From positions 1,116,001 to 1,180,000 of the forward strand of contig NZ_JAENZZ010000001.1 of NCBI RefSeq assembly GCF_016612865.1: a stretch of 64,000 bases of DNA, written 5' to 3'. Numbering within the stretch: the first letter of the stretch is position 1; each line of letters opens with the position of its first letter. Below, one piece after another: positions 26,771 to 35,686 of the stretch. The notes under the pieces are model-generated. The model did no database searches, had not been told where the DNA came from, and worked only from the letters and a program-made list of their open reading frames with translations. A program made the translations under genes and the position numbers. Origin of the DNA: Blastococcus sp. TML/M2B (GTDB lineage Bacteria; Actinomycetota; Actinomycetes; Mycobacteriales; Geodermatophilaceae).

Positions 26771-28506
26771 TCGCCACGGCCGGGCACGTCGACCACGGCA
26801 AGTCCGCGCTGGTGCGCGCGCTGACCGGGATGGAGCCCGACCGCTGGGCCGAGGAGCGCCGCCGCGGCCTGACCATCGACCTCGGGTTCGCCTGGACCGA
26901 CCTGCCCTCGGGGCGCACGGTCGCCGTCGTCGACGTGCCGGGGCACGAGCGGTTCATCGGCAACATGCTGGCCGGGATCGGCCCGGTGCCGGCCGCGCTG
27001 CTGGTGGTCGCGGCGGACGACGGGTGGTCGGCGCAGACCGAGGAGCACGTCGCCGTGCTGGACGCGCTCGGGGTGCGGCACGCGCTGCTCGCGGTCACGA
27101 AGTCCGACCTCGCCGACCCCGCCCCGGTGCTCGCCGACGCCACGGAGCGGCTCGCGGCGACGTCGATGGGCGCGGTGCCCGGGCTCGCGGTCAGCGCCCT
27201 CACCGGGTCCGGCCTGCCGGAGCTCTCCGCCGCGCTGGAGCAGTTGCTCGCCGGGCTGCCCGCGCCGGACACCGCGGCGCCGGTGCGGCTCTGGATCGAC
27301 CGCGCCTTCACCATCAAGGGGGCCGGCACGGTGGTCACCGGCACGCTCGCCGGCGGGACGGTGGCCCCGGAGGACCGGCTGCGGCTGGGGGACCGCGACG
27401 TCGTCGTCCGCGGCGTGCAGTCCCTCGGCCGACCGGTCGAGCGGGCACAGGCCACCGCCCGCGTCGCCCTGAACCTGCGCGGGATCGCGGTCGAGGAGAT
27501 CCGCCGCGGCGACGCGCTGTTGACCCCGGGTGCCTTCCGCAGCACCACCGAGGTCGACGTGACGCTGGTCGGCGCTCCCGAGGGCCGGCTCCCCGGCGAG
27601 GCGGTGGTGCACGTCGGCTCCGCGACGGTCGGCGCCCGGGTGCGCCCGCTCGACGGCGCCGTCGTGCGACTGCGCCTGGACGCCGCCCTCCCGCTGCGGA
27701 TCGGCGACCGGCTGATCCTGCGCGACCCCGGCGCCCGGCGGGTGCTGGGTGCCGACGTGCGGGACGTCGACCCGCCGGAACTGCGCCGACGCGGCGCGGC
27801 CCGGGCGCGGGCGGCGGAGCTCGCCGCGCGGCCCGCGGGCGCCGACGGCGCGGCCGCGGAGCTGGCCCGGCGCGGGATCGTCCGCACCGCCGAGTTCACC
27901 GCCATGGGCTGGACCCTCCCCGCGGAGGCGGTCGAGCACGGCCCGTGGCTGCTCGCGGCCGAGCTCGCCGGAACGCTGGCCGACCGGGTGCCCGACGTCG
28001 TCGCTCGCTACCGCCGGCTGCGCCCGCTGGAGCCGGGCCCGCCGGTGGACGTCGTGCGTCGCGCCCTGGAGCTGCCCGACGTCGAGCTGGTGCGCGCCCT
28101 GGTGCGCCCGCCGCTGGCGCTGCGCGACGGCCGGGTCGCCGACGCCGGGGCCGAGCTGCCCCCGGAGGTGCAGCGCGCCGTGGACACCGTCCGCGCCCGG
28201 CTGGCCGACGACCCGTTCGCCGCACCCGAGGTGCCCGAGCTGGCCGCCGCGGCGCTGGGTCCGCGCGAGCTGGCCGCGGCGGTGCGCAGCGGGCAGCTGG
28301 TCCGGATCGCCGAGGGCGTGTACCTGGCGCCGGGCATCGCCGAGGTCGCGCGCGCCCGGCTGGCCGCGCTGCCGCAGCCGTTCACCCTCAGCCAGGCCCG
28401 CCAGGCGTGGGGGACCAGTCGCCGCGTCGCCGTGCCGCTCATGGAGTGGCTCGACGCGCAGGGGATCACCGCGCGGTTGCCGGACAACACCCGCCGGCTG
28501 CGCTGA
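26761..28506 (+). CDS. selB: Selenocysteine-specific elongation factor
   Basis: A 581-residue SelB with G1 [17 protein letters not shown] at residue 7 on, [25 protein letters not shown] and TKSDLAD. Domains II-III follow, then C-terminal winged-helix repeats ([27 protein letters not shown]) that bind the mRNA SECIS hairpin. It delivers Sec-tRNA to a recoded stop codon; here the partner tRNA should read UAG. GTG 26761 is chosen, and an in-frame GTG at 26767 is also possible. It overlaps the selA stop by 10 nt. Confidence 0.95.
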   Translation: MDVIATAGHVDHGKSALVRALTGMEPDRWAEERRRGLTIDLGFAWTDLPSGRTVAVVDVPGHERFIGNMLAGIGPVPAALLVVAADDGWSAQTEEHVAVLDALGVRHALLAVTKSDLADPAPVLADATERLAATSMGAVPGLAVSALTGSGLPELSAALEQLLAGLPAPDTAAPVRLWIDRAFTIKGAGTVVTGTLAGGTVAPEDRLRLGDRDVVVRGVQSLGRPVERAQATARVALNLRGIAVEEIRRGDALLTPGAFRSTTEVDVTLVGAPEGRLPGEAVVHVGSATVGARVRPLDGAVVRLRLDAALPLRIGDRLILRDPGARRVLGADVRDVDPPELRRRGAARARAAELAARPAGADGAAAELARRGIVRTAEFTAMGWTLPAEAVEHGPWLLAAELAGTLADRVPDVVARYRRLRPLEPGPPVDVVRRALELPDVELVRALVRPPLALRDGRVADAGAELPPEVQRAVDTVRARLADDPFAAPEVPELAAAALGPRELAAAVRSGQLVRIAEGVYLAPGIAEVARARLAALPQPFTLSQARQAWGTSRRVAVPLMEWLDAQGITARLPDNTRRLR

Positions 28507-28508
28507 CC

Positions 28509-28961
28509 TCAGCGGTAGGGGTCGGTGATCTCGCGCAGGTCGGTCAGCGCCGCCCGCAGCTGCCGCCACCGTCGCTCGCCCAAGTGCGCCCGCCACCCGG
28601 CCTCGACCTCGGCCACGACGGCGGCGGCGACCGGCTGGGCGGCGGTGCCGCGCTCGGCCAGGCGGACCAGGCGGGCGCGGGCGTCGGTCGGGTCCGGGGT
28701 GCGCCGCACGTAGCCGGTCCGCTCGAGCTGGTCGACCAGGTGGCTGGCGGTCTGCTTGGTCACCTGCGCCGCCTCGGCGAGCTCGGTCAGCCGGGTGCCG
28801 TCGGGTCCGATCCGCTGCATCACCCGCGCCTGGGCGAGGGTGAAGTCGTCGAAGCCGGCCTGCGCCAGCGCGGCGAAGATGCGGTTCTCCATCGCGCGGT
28901 AGGGGAGGAACAGCAGCAGGCCGACGTTGAGCTCCTCGGTGTCCGCACCCGACTCGGCCAC
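28509..28961 (-). CDS. MarR family transcription regulator
   Basis: A 150-residue winged-helix MarR protein. The recognition region is LTELAEAAQVTKQTASHLVDQLERTGYV, and the wing contains RRTPDPTDARARLV. MarR proteins bind palindromes as dimers and are released by small aromatic or phenolic ligands. It is transcribed away from the next gene. The 80-bp shared upstream region holds a promoter and inverted repeats (see 28976-29010), so control of that neighbour and itself is likely. Confidence 0.9.
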   Translation of the reverse strand: MAESGADTEELNVGLLLFLPYRAMENRIFAALAQAGFDDFTLAQARVMQRIGPDGTRLTELAEAAQVTKQTASHLVDQLERTGYVRRTPDPTDARARLVRLAERGTAAQPVAAAVVAEVEAGWRAHLGERRWRQLRAALTDLREITDPYR

Positions 28962-28975
28962 GGCGCTCCCCGTTC

Positions 28976-29010
28976 TTGACGATGGTCAGAAGTCCGAACT
29001 ATCTTGGTTC
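28976..29010 (+). promoter_or_regulatory. Sigma-70-type promoter with inverted repeats
   Basis: TTGACG (28976-28981) and TATCTT (29000-29005) are 18 bp apart, a good -35/-10 pair for the gene at 29042. A near-palindrome AGTCCGAACT (28991-29000) lies between them, and GAAC/GTTC arms (28996-28999, 29007-29010) flank the -10. They are candidate operators for the divergent MarR protein. Confidence 0.6.
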
Positions 29011-29041
29011 GATCATCGTACGGGTTCCCGCGGAGTGCGCC

Positions 29042-29689
29042 ATGGACCAGCGACCGATCGACACCCTGCCCACCGACGCCGTGTGGGCCACCATCGACGC
29101 CGAGCGGGCGGACCTCGCGGGCCTGCTCGACGACCTGTCACCCGACGAGTGGGCGCACCCGTCGCTCTGCGCCGGCTGGCGGGTGCGCGACGTCGTCGCG
29201 CACCTGGCGCTGGCGCAGACCGGTCCCGGGCGCGCGACCCTCGACCTCGTCCGCGCGCGGGGCAGCCTGCCGCGGATGATCCACGACAGCGCGGTCCGGC
29301 ACGCGGTCGCGCCACCGGAGCAGCTGACGGCGGAGATCCGCGCGATGGTGGGATCCCGGCGCCGGGCGCCGGGGGTCACGCCGATGGAGCCGCTGCTCGA
29401 CGTCCTGGTGCACGGGCAGGACGTCGCCGTCCCGCTGGGCCGGGAACGGCACATGCCGGTCGCCGCGGCCGTTCCGGCTGCGACGCGGGTGTGGACCATG
29501 CCCTGGCCGATGTCCACGACGTTCCCCCGGGTGCGGGGCGTGCGGTTGGTCGCCACCGACGCCGACTGGTCGGCCGGCGAGGGCGACATCGTCGAGGCCC
29601 CGATCGAGGCGCTGCTCCTGGTGCTCACCGGACGCACCGCCGCCGTGCGGGACCGGCTCGCCGGCCCGGGGGTGGCGCGGCTGCGCTAG
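29042..29689 (+). CDS. Maleylpyruvate isomerase-like (TIGR03083/DinB fold) protein
   Basis: A 215-residue protein of the actinobacterial TIGR03083 type: a DinB-like helical bundle with LSPDEWAHPSLCAGWRVRDVVAHLA, where WRVRDVVAH supplies a metal-binding His, and PLLDVLVHGQDVA. Members include mycothiol-dependent enzymes, but most are uncharacterised. The ATG at 29042 gives the normal length. It is divergent from the MarR gene, its likely regulator. The TAG stop is shared with the convergent enoyl-CoA hydratase gene at CTAG 29686-29689. Confidence 0.78.
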   Translation: MDQRPIDTLPTDAVWATIDAERADLAGLLDDLSPDEWAHPSLCAGWRVRDVVAHLALAQTGPGRATLDLVRARGSLPRMIHDSAVRHAVAPPEQLTAEIRAMVGSRRRAPGVTPMEPLLDVLVHGQDVAVPLGRERHMPVAAAVPAATRVWTMPWPMSTTFPRVRGVRLVATDADWSAGEGDIVEAPIEALLLVLTGRTAAVRDRLAGPGVARLR

Positions 29690-30465
29690 CTGCCCTGCTC
29701 GGCCGCCGGCACCCAGCGGGCCGGGCGCTTCTCGCGGAACGACGCGATCCCCTCCTGGCCCTCCTCGCCGGCGAAGAACCGCGCGGACAGCGTCAGCAGC
29801 TCGCCGAACTCCAGCTCGGGCTGCCGGGCCCGCAGCATCCGCTTGGTCTCGGCCAGGGCGACGGGGGCGCCGGCGGCGAGCGCGGTCAGCTGCCCGGCGA
29901 CGACGGCGTCGAGCTCGTCGGGTTCGGCGACCAGGTCGACCAGCCCGCCCGCGGCGGCGGCCGCGGCGTCGAAGACCTCGCCGGTGAGCATCAACCGGTG
30001 CGCCACGTGCGGCGTCATCCGCGGCAGCACGACGGCCGAGATGACCGCCGGCACGAGCCCGAGGCGGACCTCGGAGAAGGCGAAGCTCGCCGAGGAGGCG
30101 GCGACGACGACGTCGCAGGCGGCGACCAGGCCGACCCCACCGGCGCGCGCCGGACCGCGCACGACCGCGACGACCGGCTTGGGGGAGGACCAGATCAGCC
30201 GGAGCAGCTCGGGGAACTCGTTGACGCCCTGCTCCTGCGACGAGCCGCCGGCGGCCTCGGCGAGGTCCATGCCGGAGCAGAAGACCCGGCCGGTGTGGTC
30301 CAGCACGACGACGCGGACGGCGTCGTCGGCGAGCGCGTCGGTGAGCGCCTGGCGCAGCTGCCCGCGCAGCGCCCGGGACAGCGCGTTGCGGTTCTCCGGG
30401 GAGTCGAGGGTGAGCGTCGCGACGCCGGCGGACACGGACACCTGGATCACTCGGTCGTGGGTCAC
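29686..30465 (-). CDS. Enoyl-CoA hydratase/isomerase family protein
   Basis: A 259-residue crotonase-fold protein. It has the oxyanion-hole segments CSGMDLAEAAGGS and VRGPARAGGVGLVAACDVVVA. The acidic catalytic residue at the usual second site (SEVRLGLVPAVIS) has Glu at the E-V-R position only, so the exact reaction is uncertain. Expected substrates are acyl-CoA thioesters. The start is GTG 30465, with CAGGAT 6 nt upstream. It is divergent from hemW. Confidence 0.88.
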   Translation of the reverse strand: MTHDRVIQVSVSAGVATLTLDSPENRNALSRALRGQLRQALTDALADDAVRVVVLDHTGRVFCSGMDLAEAAGGSSQEQGVNEFPELLRLIWSSPKPVVAVVRGPARAGGVGLVAACDVVVAASSASFAFSEVRLGLVPAVISAVVLPRMTPHVAHRLMLTGEVFDAAAAAAGGLVDLVAEPDELDAVVAGQLTALAAGAPVALAETKRMLRARQPELEFGELLTLSARFFAGEEGQEGIASFREKRPARWVPAAEQGS

Positions 30466-30513
30466 AGCCGCATCCTGCCGCGCCGCCGCCCCGGCGCGGC
30501 ACACTGGGAGCAG

Positions 30514-31734
30514 ATGAACACCGTCCTGCCCCTCGTCGAGCGCGCCGTGCCCCCGCTCGAGCTGCCGGAGTCCGCCCGCGACGGCCTGGCGAGCACGCCG
30601 TTCGGCCTCTACGTGCACGTGCCGTTCTGCGCCACGCGCTGCGGCTACTGCGACTTCAACACCTACACCTCCGACGAGCTCGGCCCCGGCGCCAACCGGG
30701 CGGAGTACGCGGGGACGGCGATCGACGAGCTGCGCCGGGCCGCCCGCGTCCTGGGCCCGGACCTGCCGACGGTCTCCACCGTCTTCGTCGGCGGCGGCAC
30801 CCCCACGCTGCTGCCCGCCACCGACCTGACCGCCGTCCTGGCCGAGGTGCGCCGCCTGTTCCCGGTGGCCGACGACGTCGAGATCACCACCGAGGCCAAC
30901 CCCGAGACCGTGGACCGCGGCTACCTGGCGCAGCTGCGCGAGGGCGGGTTCACCCGGGTCAGCCTCGGCATGCAGTCCGCCGCCGAGCACGTCCTCGCCG
31001 TCCTCGACCGGCGGCACACCCCCGGCCGGGCGGTGCAGGCCGCGCACGACGCCCGCGCCGCGGGGTTCGAGCACGTCAACCTCGACCTCATCTACGGCAC
31101 CCCCGGCGAGACCGACGCCGACTGGGCGACCTCGCTGGACGCCGTCCTCGCCGCGCCGGTCGACCACGTCAGCGCCTACGCGCTGATCGTCGAGGAGGGC
31201 ACCCGGCTGGCCCGGCGGATCAGCCGCGGCGAGCTCCCGATGCCCGATGACGACGTCCTCGCCGACCGCTACGAGCTGGCCGACGCGACCCTGCGCCGCG
31301 CCGGCTTCGACTGGTACGAGGTGTCCAACTGGGCCACCTCGGAGGCCGCCCGCTGCCGGCACAACGAGCTGTACTGGGCCAACGCCAACTGGTGGGGCGT
31401 CGGCCCCGGCGCGCACAGCCACGTCGGCGGGCTGCGCTGGTGGAACGTCAAGCACCCGGCCGCGTACGCCGACCGGCTGGCGAGCGGCGAGAGCCCGCAC
31501 GCCGATGCCGAGCTGCTCGACGACGACGACCGCGCCCTGGAGACCGTGATGCTCGGCCTGCGGCTGCGCGAGGGCCTGCCGCTGACCCTGTTGAGCGAGC
31601 TGGGCCGGCGCCGGGCGGCCGACGCCGTCACCCGCGGGTTGCTGGACCCGGACGCGCACGCGGCGGGCCGCGCGGTGCTCACCGATCCCGGCCGGCTGCT
31701 GGCCGACGCGCTGGTCCGCGACCTCACCGACTGA
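30514..31734 (+). CDS. hemW: HemW-type radical SAM protein (heme chaperone)
   Basis: A 406-residue radical SAM protein with the cluster motif VPFCATRCGYCDF (CxxxCxxC) near residue 38, GGGTPTLLP and NPETVDRGYL. The C-terminal HemW domain contains NELYWANANWWGVGPGAHS. These proteins were formerly labelled coproporphyrinogen III oxidase HemN, but HemW lacks that activity and delivers heme. Position upstream of hrcA-dnaJ (with insertions here) is typical. ATG 30514 follows CACACT by 8 nt and GGGAG by 3 nt. Confidence 0.93.
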   Translation: MNTVLPLVERAVPPLELPESARDGLASTPFGLYVHVPFCATRCGYCDFNTYTSDELGPGANRAEYAGTAIDELRRAARVLGPDLPTVSTVFVGGGTPTLLPATDLTAVLAEVRRLFPVADDVEITTEANPETVDRGYLAQLREGGFTRVSLGMQSAAEHVLAVLDRRHTPGRAVQAAHDARAAGFEHVNLDLIYGTPGETDADWATSLDAVLAAPVDHVSAYALIVEEGTRLARRISRGELPMPDDDVLADRYELADATLRRAGFDWYEVSNWATSEAARCRHNELYWANANWWGVGPGAHSHVGGLRWWNVKHPAAYADRLASGESPHADAELLDDDDRALETVMLGLRLREGLPLTLLSELGRRRAADAVTRGLLDPDAHAAGRAVLTDPGRLLADALVRDLTD

Positions 31735-31837
31735 CCCCGCGCGGAAATCCGGCGCACGGTCGGCGTTCCTGCACTATGGTGTCCGTTTTCCAGGTGACTC
31801 CGCCGGCAACGGCGCCGCGGGTGAGGAGGTGGTCGGT

Positions 31838-32020
31838 GTGCACGCGCTCGCGTCCGCTGCCGCCCCGAGCTCCCCGCCGGGCGTTCCCACCACCGGCGCC
31901 GCGCCCGCGCTGACCGGCGGCATGCTGCTGGCCCTGGCGCTGAACCGCCGGGCCCGAGGGCTGCGCGGGCTGGACGTGCTCCGCCGCAGCCAGGACAGGG
32001 CCCCGCCGCAGCTCGCCTGA
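31838..32020 (+). CDS. Small hypothetical protein
   Basis: A possible 60-residue protein starting at GTG 31838, 8 nt after GAGGAGG. It is Ala/Pro-rich with one short hydrophobic stretch (TGGMLLALALN) followed by an Arg-rich segment. A TATGGT hexamer (31775-31780) about 60 nt upstream and a small GCAA-tetraloop hairpin at 31801-31814 suggest a true leader. I do not recognise a family. The good ribosome binding site is the main evidence. Confidence 0.4.
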   Translation: MHALASAAAPSSPPGVPTTGAAPALTGGMLLALALNRRARGLRGLDVLRRSQDRAPPQLA

Positions 32021-32108
32021 CCCGCTCCCGCGAGTCGCCGCCGCACCCCTGTCCTGACGCGCACCCACCGGGTGACCGCGTCTTTCTGCGTACCCCTGAG
32101 GAATTCTG

Positions 32109-32435
32109 ATGACCAGCACGCTCGACACCCGCGACCTGTCCGCCGACGACGCCCGCTGGGGCGCCTTCCGCACCCTGCTCGAGGACCAGCGCGGTGACTG
32201 CGTCCGCCAGCGCGAGGCCGCGCTGGAGGAGTGCGCCCAGTCGGTTCCCGACCCGGTCGCGCTGCGCCGCAGCGCCTCCCTGCAGGAGACCATCACCGCC
32301 ATCGACGAGGCGCTCGCCCGGATCACCGACGGCACCTACGGCTCCTGCGTCCACTGCGGCGCCGGCATCCCCGAGGAGCGGCTCGAGCTGCGCCCCTACG
32401 CCGGGGCCTGCGTCGCCTGCACCGACCGGCGCTGA
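32109..32435 (+). CDS. TraR/DksA family zinc-finger protein
   Basis: A 108-residue DksA/TraR-like protein: a helical coiled-coil region (QRGDCVRQREAALEECAQS) and a C-terminal zinc finger CVHCGAGIPEERLELRPYAG then CVAC. Such proteins enter the RNA polymerase secondary channel. Short actinobacterial versions are common and mostly uncharacterised. ATG 32109 follows TGAGGA by 6 nt. It is cotranscribed with or just upstream of the FAD oxidoreductase. Confidence 0.88.
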   Translation: MTSTLDTRDLSADDARWGAFRTLLEDQRGDCVRQREAALEECAQSVPDPVALRRSASLQETITAIDEALARITDGTYGSCVHCGAGIPEERLELRPYAGACVACTDRR

Positions 32436-32462
32436 CCCGGCGGTGGAGGAGGGAGCGCGACC

Positions 32463-33711
32463 ATGTCGGTCCACCCCCGGTCCGTCGCCGTCGTTGGGCG
32501 CCGGGATGGTCGGCCTGGCCACCGCCTGGTTCCTGCAGGAGAGCGGCGCGGAGGTCACCGTCTACGAGCAGGACGTCGTGGCGGCCGGCGCCTCGTGGGG
32601 CAACGCCGGCTGGCTCACCCCGAGCCTGACCGCGCCGCTGCCGGAACCCGCGGTGCTCCGCTACGGCCTGCGCGCCGTGCTGAGCCCGCGGTCTCCGGTC
32701 TACGTGCCGCCGCGAGCCGACGCCCGGCTGCTGCGGTTCCTCGCCCGGTTCGCCCGGAACAGCACGCCCGGCCGGTGGCGCCGGGGCATGACCGCCTACG
32801 TGCCGCTCAACGAGCGGGCGCTGGAGGCCTTCGACGCCCTCGCCGCCGGCGGGGTGGAGGCGGTCACCCACCGCGCCTCGCCCTTCCTGGCGCTCTACCG
32901 CACCGAGCGGGAGCGCTCCGGCCTGCTCGCCGAGCTGCAGGCCATCCGGGACAGCGGCCAGTCCGAGGTCGTCTTCGGGCAGCTGACCGGCGAGCAGGCG
33001 CGCGCCCTCGAGCCGGTGCTCACCGACCGGGTCGGGGCCGGCGTGCAGCTCTACGGCCAGCGGTACCTGCACCCACCGGAGTTCGTCGGCGCGCTCGCGG
33101 CCTCGGTGCGGGCTCGCGGGGGAGAGGTCCTCGAGGGCTCGGGCGTCCGCAGCGTCCGGGAGACCCCGCAGGGCGTCGTCCTCGACCTGGGGGACCGGGA
33201 GCGCCGGCACGACGCCGTCATCGTCGCGACCGGAGCCTGGTCGGAGCGGCTGACCCGGCGGTTCGGCGTGCGCGAGCCGGTGCAGGCCGGCCGCGGTTAC
33301 AGCTTCAGCGTGCCGGTCGAGCGGATGCCCGGCGGCCCGCTGTACTTCCCGCAGCAACGGGTGGCGGTCACGCCGCTGGGCGACCGGCTGCGGGTCGCCG
33401 GGATGATGGAGTTCCGCCGTCCCGACGCGCCGCTGGACGCCCGCCGGATCGACGCCGTCGTGGACGCCGTCCGGCCGTTCCTCGCCGGGGTCGACCTCGA
33501 CGACCGGCAGGACGAGTGGGTCGGCTCCCGGCCGGTCACCGGTGACGGGCTGCCGCTGATCGGGCGCACGTCGTCCGAGCGGGTGTTCGTCGCCGGCGGG
33601 CACGGGATGTGGGGGATCGCGCTCGGCCCGGTCACCGGCATGCTCCTCGCCGAGGCCGTGCTCAAGGGCGAGACGCCGGAGGTGCTCCGGCCGTTCGACC
33701 CGCTGCGCTGA
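32463..33711 (+). CDS. FAD-dependent oxidoreductase, DadA-like (one frame break)
   Basis: About 415 residues after repair. A DAO/DadA-type flavoprotein with the dinucleotide-binding motif VAVVGAGMVGLATAWFL, an internal VIVATGAWSERLTRRFG and the C-terminal FVAGGHGMWGIALGPVTG. It probably oxidises a D-amino acid or similar amine. At 32496-32498 there is a GGG run where GG restores the glycine motif, so this is a +1 insertion 11 codons into the gene. Starting from a later codon would remove the nucleotide-binding site. Confidence 0.85.
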
Positions 33712-33713
33712 GG

Positions 33714-35069
33714 ATGCGCCGACCCCTGCGACCGGTGCCGGTGCTCCGGCTGGCCTCGGTCGGGTACCGCTTCCGGGAGAGCCTGTTCCTCCTCCCGGCG
33801 CTGATCGTCGTCGGTGGCGTGCTGCTCGCCGAGGGCACCCGTGCCCTCGACCGCGCCACCGGCGACGGCGGTGATCCGCCGTTCACGCTGCACATGAGCA
33901 ACAACACGGCCACCTGGCTGCTGAGCACGGTGGCCGGCGCGATGATCACCACCGCCGGCGTGGTGTTCTCGCTGACGGTGGTGAGCCTGCAGCTGGCGAG
34001 CAGCCAGTTCTCGCCGCGCGTCATGCGGTCGTTCATCCGGGACCGCCTGGCGCAGGTGGTGATCGGGTCGCTGGTCGCGACCTTCGTCTACAGCGTGCTC
34101 ACCCTGCGCGTGGTGAGCGGGCCCGAGGAGGAGACGGCCGCACCGGTGCCGGTCACCGTGGCCGTCGTCCTGACCGTCGTCACGGTGCTGCTCATCGTGG
34201 CCTACCTCGACCACCTGGCTCACGGGATGCAGGTCGGCGAGGTGGTGCGGCGGATCACCGGCGAGGCCGAGGCGGTGCTGGCGGCCGTCGCGCGCCGGAC
34301 TGCCGCCGAACGCCCGGAGGAGGACGCCGTGCCGGCAGCCGAGCCCGGGCTGACGGTGTTCGCCGCCGCGGACGGCTGGGTGACCCAGGCGCCGGTCGAC
34401 CGGCTGCTCCGGGCGTTGCCCGTCGGCGCGACCATCCGGCTGGAGACGCGGGTCGGTGCCTACATCCACGAGGGCGAGCCGCTGGCGCACGTCTGGCCGC
34501 GTCCGGAGCGGCCGGAGCGGGTCGAGGCCCGGGTGCAGGCGAGCGTCCTCGTCGGCGACGTCCGCACGATGCAGGACGACGTCGACTTCGCGTTGCGGCA
34601 GCTGGTCGACATCGGGCTGCGGGCGCTCAGCCCGGCGGTCAACGACCCGACGACAGCGGTCGAGGTGATCCTGCGGATCGGCAGCCTGCTGCGCCGGCTG
34701 CTGCCCGCCGAGCTGCCGCAGCCGGTGGTGGCGGGCCCGGACGGGCGGCGCCTGGTCCGCCCGTGGGAGCTGAGCGCGGCGGAGTACGTCACCCACGGCT
34801 TCGAGCAGCTCCGCCAGGCCGCGGCTCCCCAGCACCAGGTGGTCGCCGCGCTGGCCCGCGTGCTGCGGATGCTGGTGCTGCACCTGGAGGAGGCGGGCCG
34901 GACCGACGCGCTGCCCGAGCTGCGGCGCCAGCTGCGCCTGCTCCTGGACATGGTGGAGCGGGAGCCCGAGCTGCACGTCGAGGACGTCGCCCACCTCCGG
35001 GCCGTGGCGGAGGACCCGGTCGACCCGGCCGACCACACCGGCCGGGCGGACGTGGTCCCGCCGGCCTGA
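33714..35069 (+). CDS. DUF2254 membrane protein
   Basis: A 451-residue DUF2254 family protein. Four hydrophobic segments lie in the first 180 residues (LFLLPALIVVGGVLLAEG, STVAGAMITTAGVVFSLTVV, VVIGSLVATFVYSVL, VAVVLTVVTVLLIVAYL). A large soluble C-terminal region contains RTMQDDVDFALRQLVDIGLRALSPAVNDPTTAV, here quoted only in part as the family signature around ALSPAVNDP. The ATG is 2 nt past the preceding stop. No biochemical function is established for the family. Confidence 0.85.
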   Translation: MRRPLRPVPVLRLASVGYRFRESLFLLPALIVVGGVLLAEGTRALDRATGDGGDPPFTLHMSNNTATWLLSTVAGAMITTAGVVFSLTVVSLQLASSQFSPRVMRSFIRDRLAQVVIGSLVATFVYSVLTLRVVSGPEEETAAPVPVTVAVVLTVVTVLLIVAYLDHLAHGMQVGEVVRRITGEAEAVLAAVARRTAAERPEEDAVPAAEPGLTVFAAADGWVTQAPVDRLLRALPVGATIRLETRVGAYIHEGEPLAHVWPRPERPERVEARVQASVLVGDVRTMQDDVDFALRQLVDIGLRALSPAVNDPTTAVEVILRIGSLLRRLLPAELPQPVVAGPDGRRLVRPWELSAAEYVTHGFEQLRQAAAPQHQVVAALARVLRMLVLHLEEAGRTDALPELRRQLRLLLDMVEREPELHVEDVAHLRAVAEDPVDPADHTGRADVVPPA

Positions 35070-35074
35070 GCGGC

Positions 35075-35494
35075 TCAGCCGCGGCGCGACCCGGGGACGG
35101 GCGGCTGGGCCGGGATGGCCTCGGTGGACGGGCCGGTCGCCTGCACCGGGCTGAGGGCGTCCAGGTCCAGCACCCGGACGTGGATGACGTTGCGCTGCTG
35201 GAGCGCAGCGCGCAGCGCCCGGTGCAGGCCGTCCTCCAGGTACAGCTCGCCGTGCCACTGGACGGCGTGCGGAAACAGGTCGCCGTAGAAGGTGGAGTCG
35301 TCGGCCAGGAGCGTGTCCAGGGCCAGCTGCCGCTTCGTCGTCGTCAGCGTGTCCATGCGCACCTGGCGGGGCGGGATCATCGCCCAGTCACGGGCGGACA
35401 ACCCGTGCTCGGGGTAGGGGCGCCCGTCTCGAACCGCCTTGAAGATCAGGGGGACCGTCTCCGCTCTCTGTCCGCCGGGCGCCGACCGCTCCAC
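35075..35494 (-). CDS. Conserved actinobacterial protein, VapB-antitoxin-like annotation
   Basis: Up to 139 residues. The conserved part ([51 protein letters not shown]) belongs to a short actinobacterial family often labelled VapB-type antitoxin, although no toxin gene is adjacent. The start is uncertain: GTG 35494 is the only good in-frame codon, yet the conserved region begins 15 residues later. It is divergent from hrcA, across the CIRCE region. Confidence 0.6.
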   Translation of the reverse strand: MERSAPGGQRAETVPLIFKAVRDGRPYPEHGLSARDWAMIPPRQVRMDTLTTTKRQLALDTLLADDSTFYGDLFPHAVQWHGELYLEDGLHRALRAALQQRNVIHVRVLDLDALSPVQATGPSTEAIPAQPPVPGSRRG

Positions 35495-35579
35495 ACCTAT
35501 CGGCCGGGGGTGCCGGGCGTCGCGCCCTCGGCCTGCCCGGGCGGACCGCGAGCCACGCGACGACGGCGCCCGGCGGTCG

Positions 35580-35585
35580 TATGCT
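35580..35585 (+). promoter_or_regulatory. Probable -10 element of the hrcA-dnaJ operon
   Basis: TATGCT sits 3 nt before CIRCE, so transcription would start inside the operator and HrcA binding would block it. No clear -35 is seen. Confidence 0.45.
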
Positions 35586-35588
35586 GGC

Positions 35589-35615
35589 TTGGCACTCCCA
35601 CCGTGCGAGTGCCAG
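35589..35615 (+). promoter_or_regulatory. CIRCE operator (HrcA binding site)
   Basis: TTGGCACTC-N9-GAGTGCCAG is a 9-9-9 inverted repeat matching CIRCE (TTAGCACTC-N9-GAGTGCTAA) at seven of nine positions in each arm. It is 71 bp before the hrcA start, the expected site for autoregulation by HrcA. Confidence 0.92.
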
Positions 35616-35686
35616 CAGGAACCGGCCCCGGGTAGCAGCCCGCGGTTCCCGCGCGCGGTGGGCCGACCGGTACGGGGAGGTGTCTC

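Noticed and set aside
25438-28506. A SelA-SelB fusion protein
   Set aside because: It is produced by the extra base near 26497; the second frame restores the SelA C-terminus and stop.
28996-29010. A LexA (SOS) box from GAAC...GTTC
   Set aside because: The actinobacterial SOS box has 4 bp between GAAC and GTTC; here the spacing is 7.
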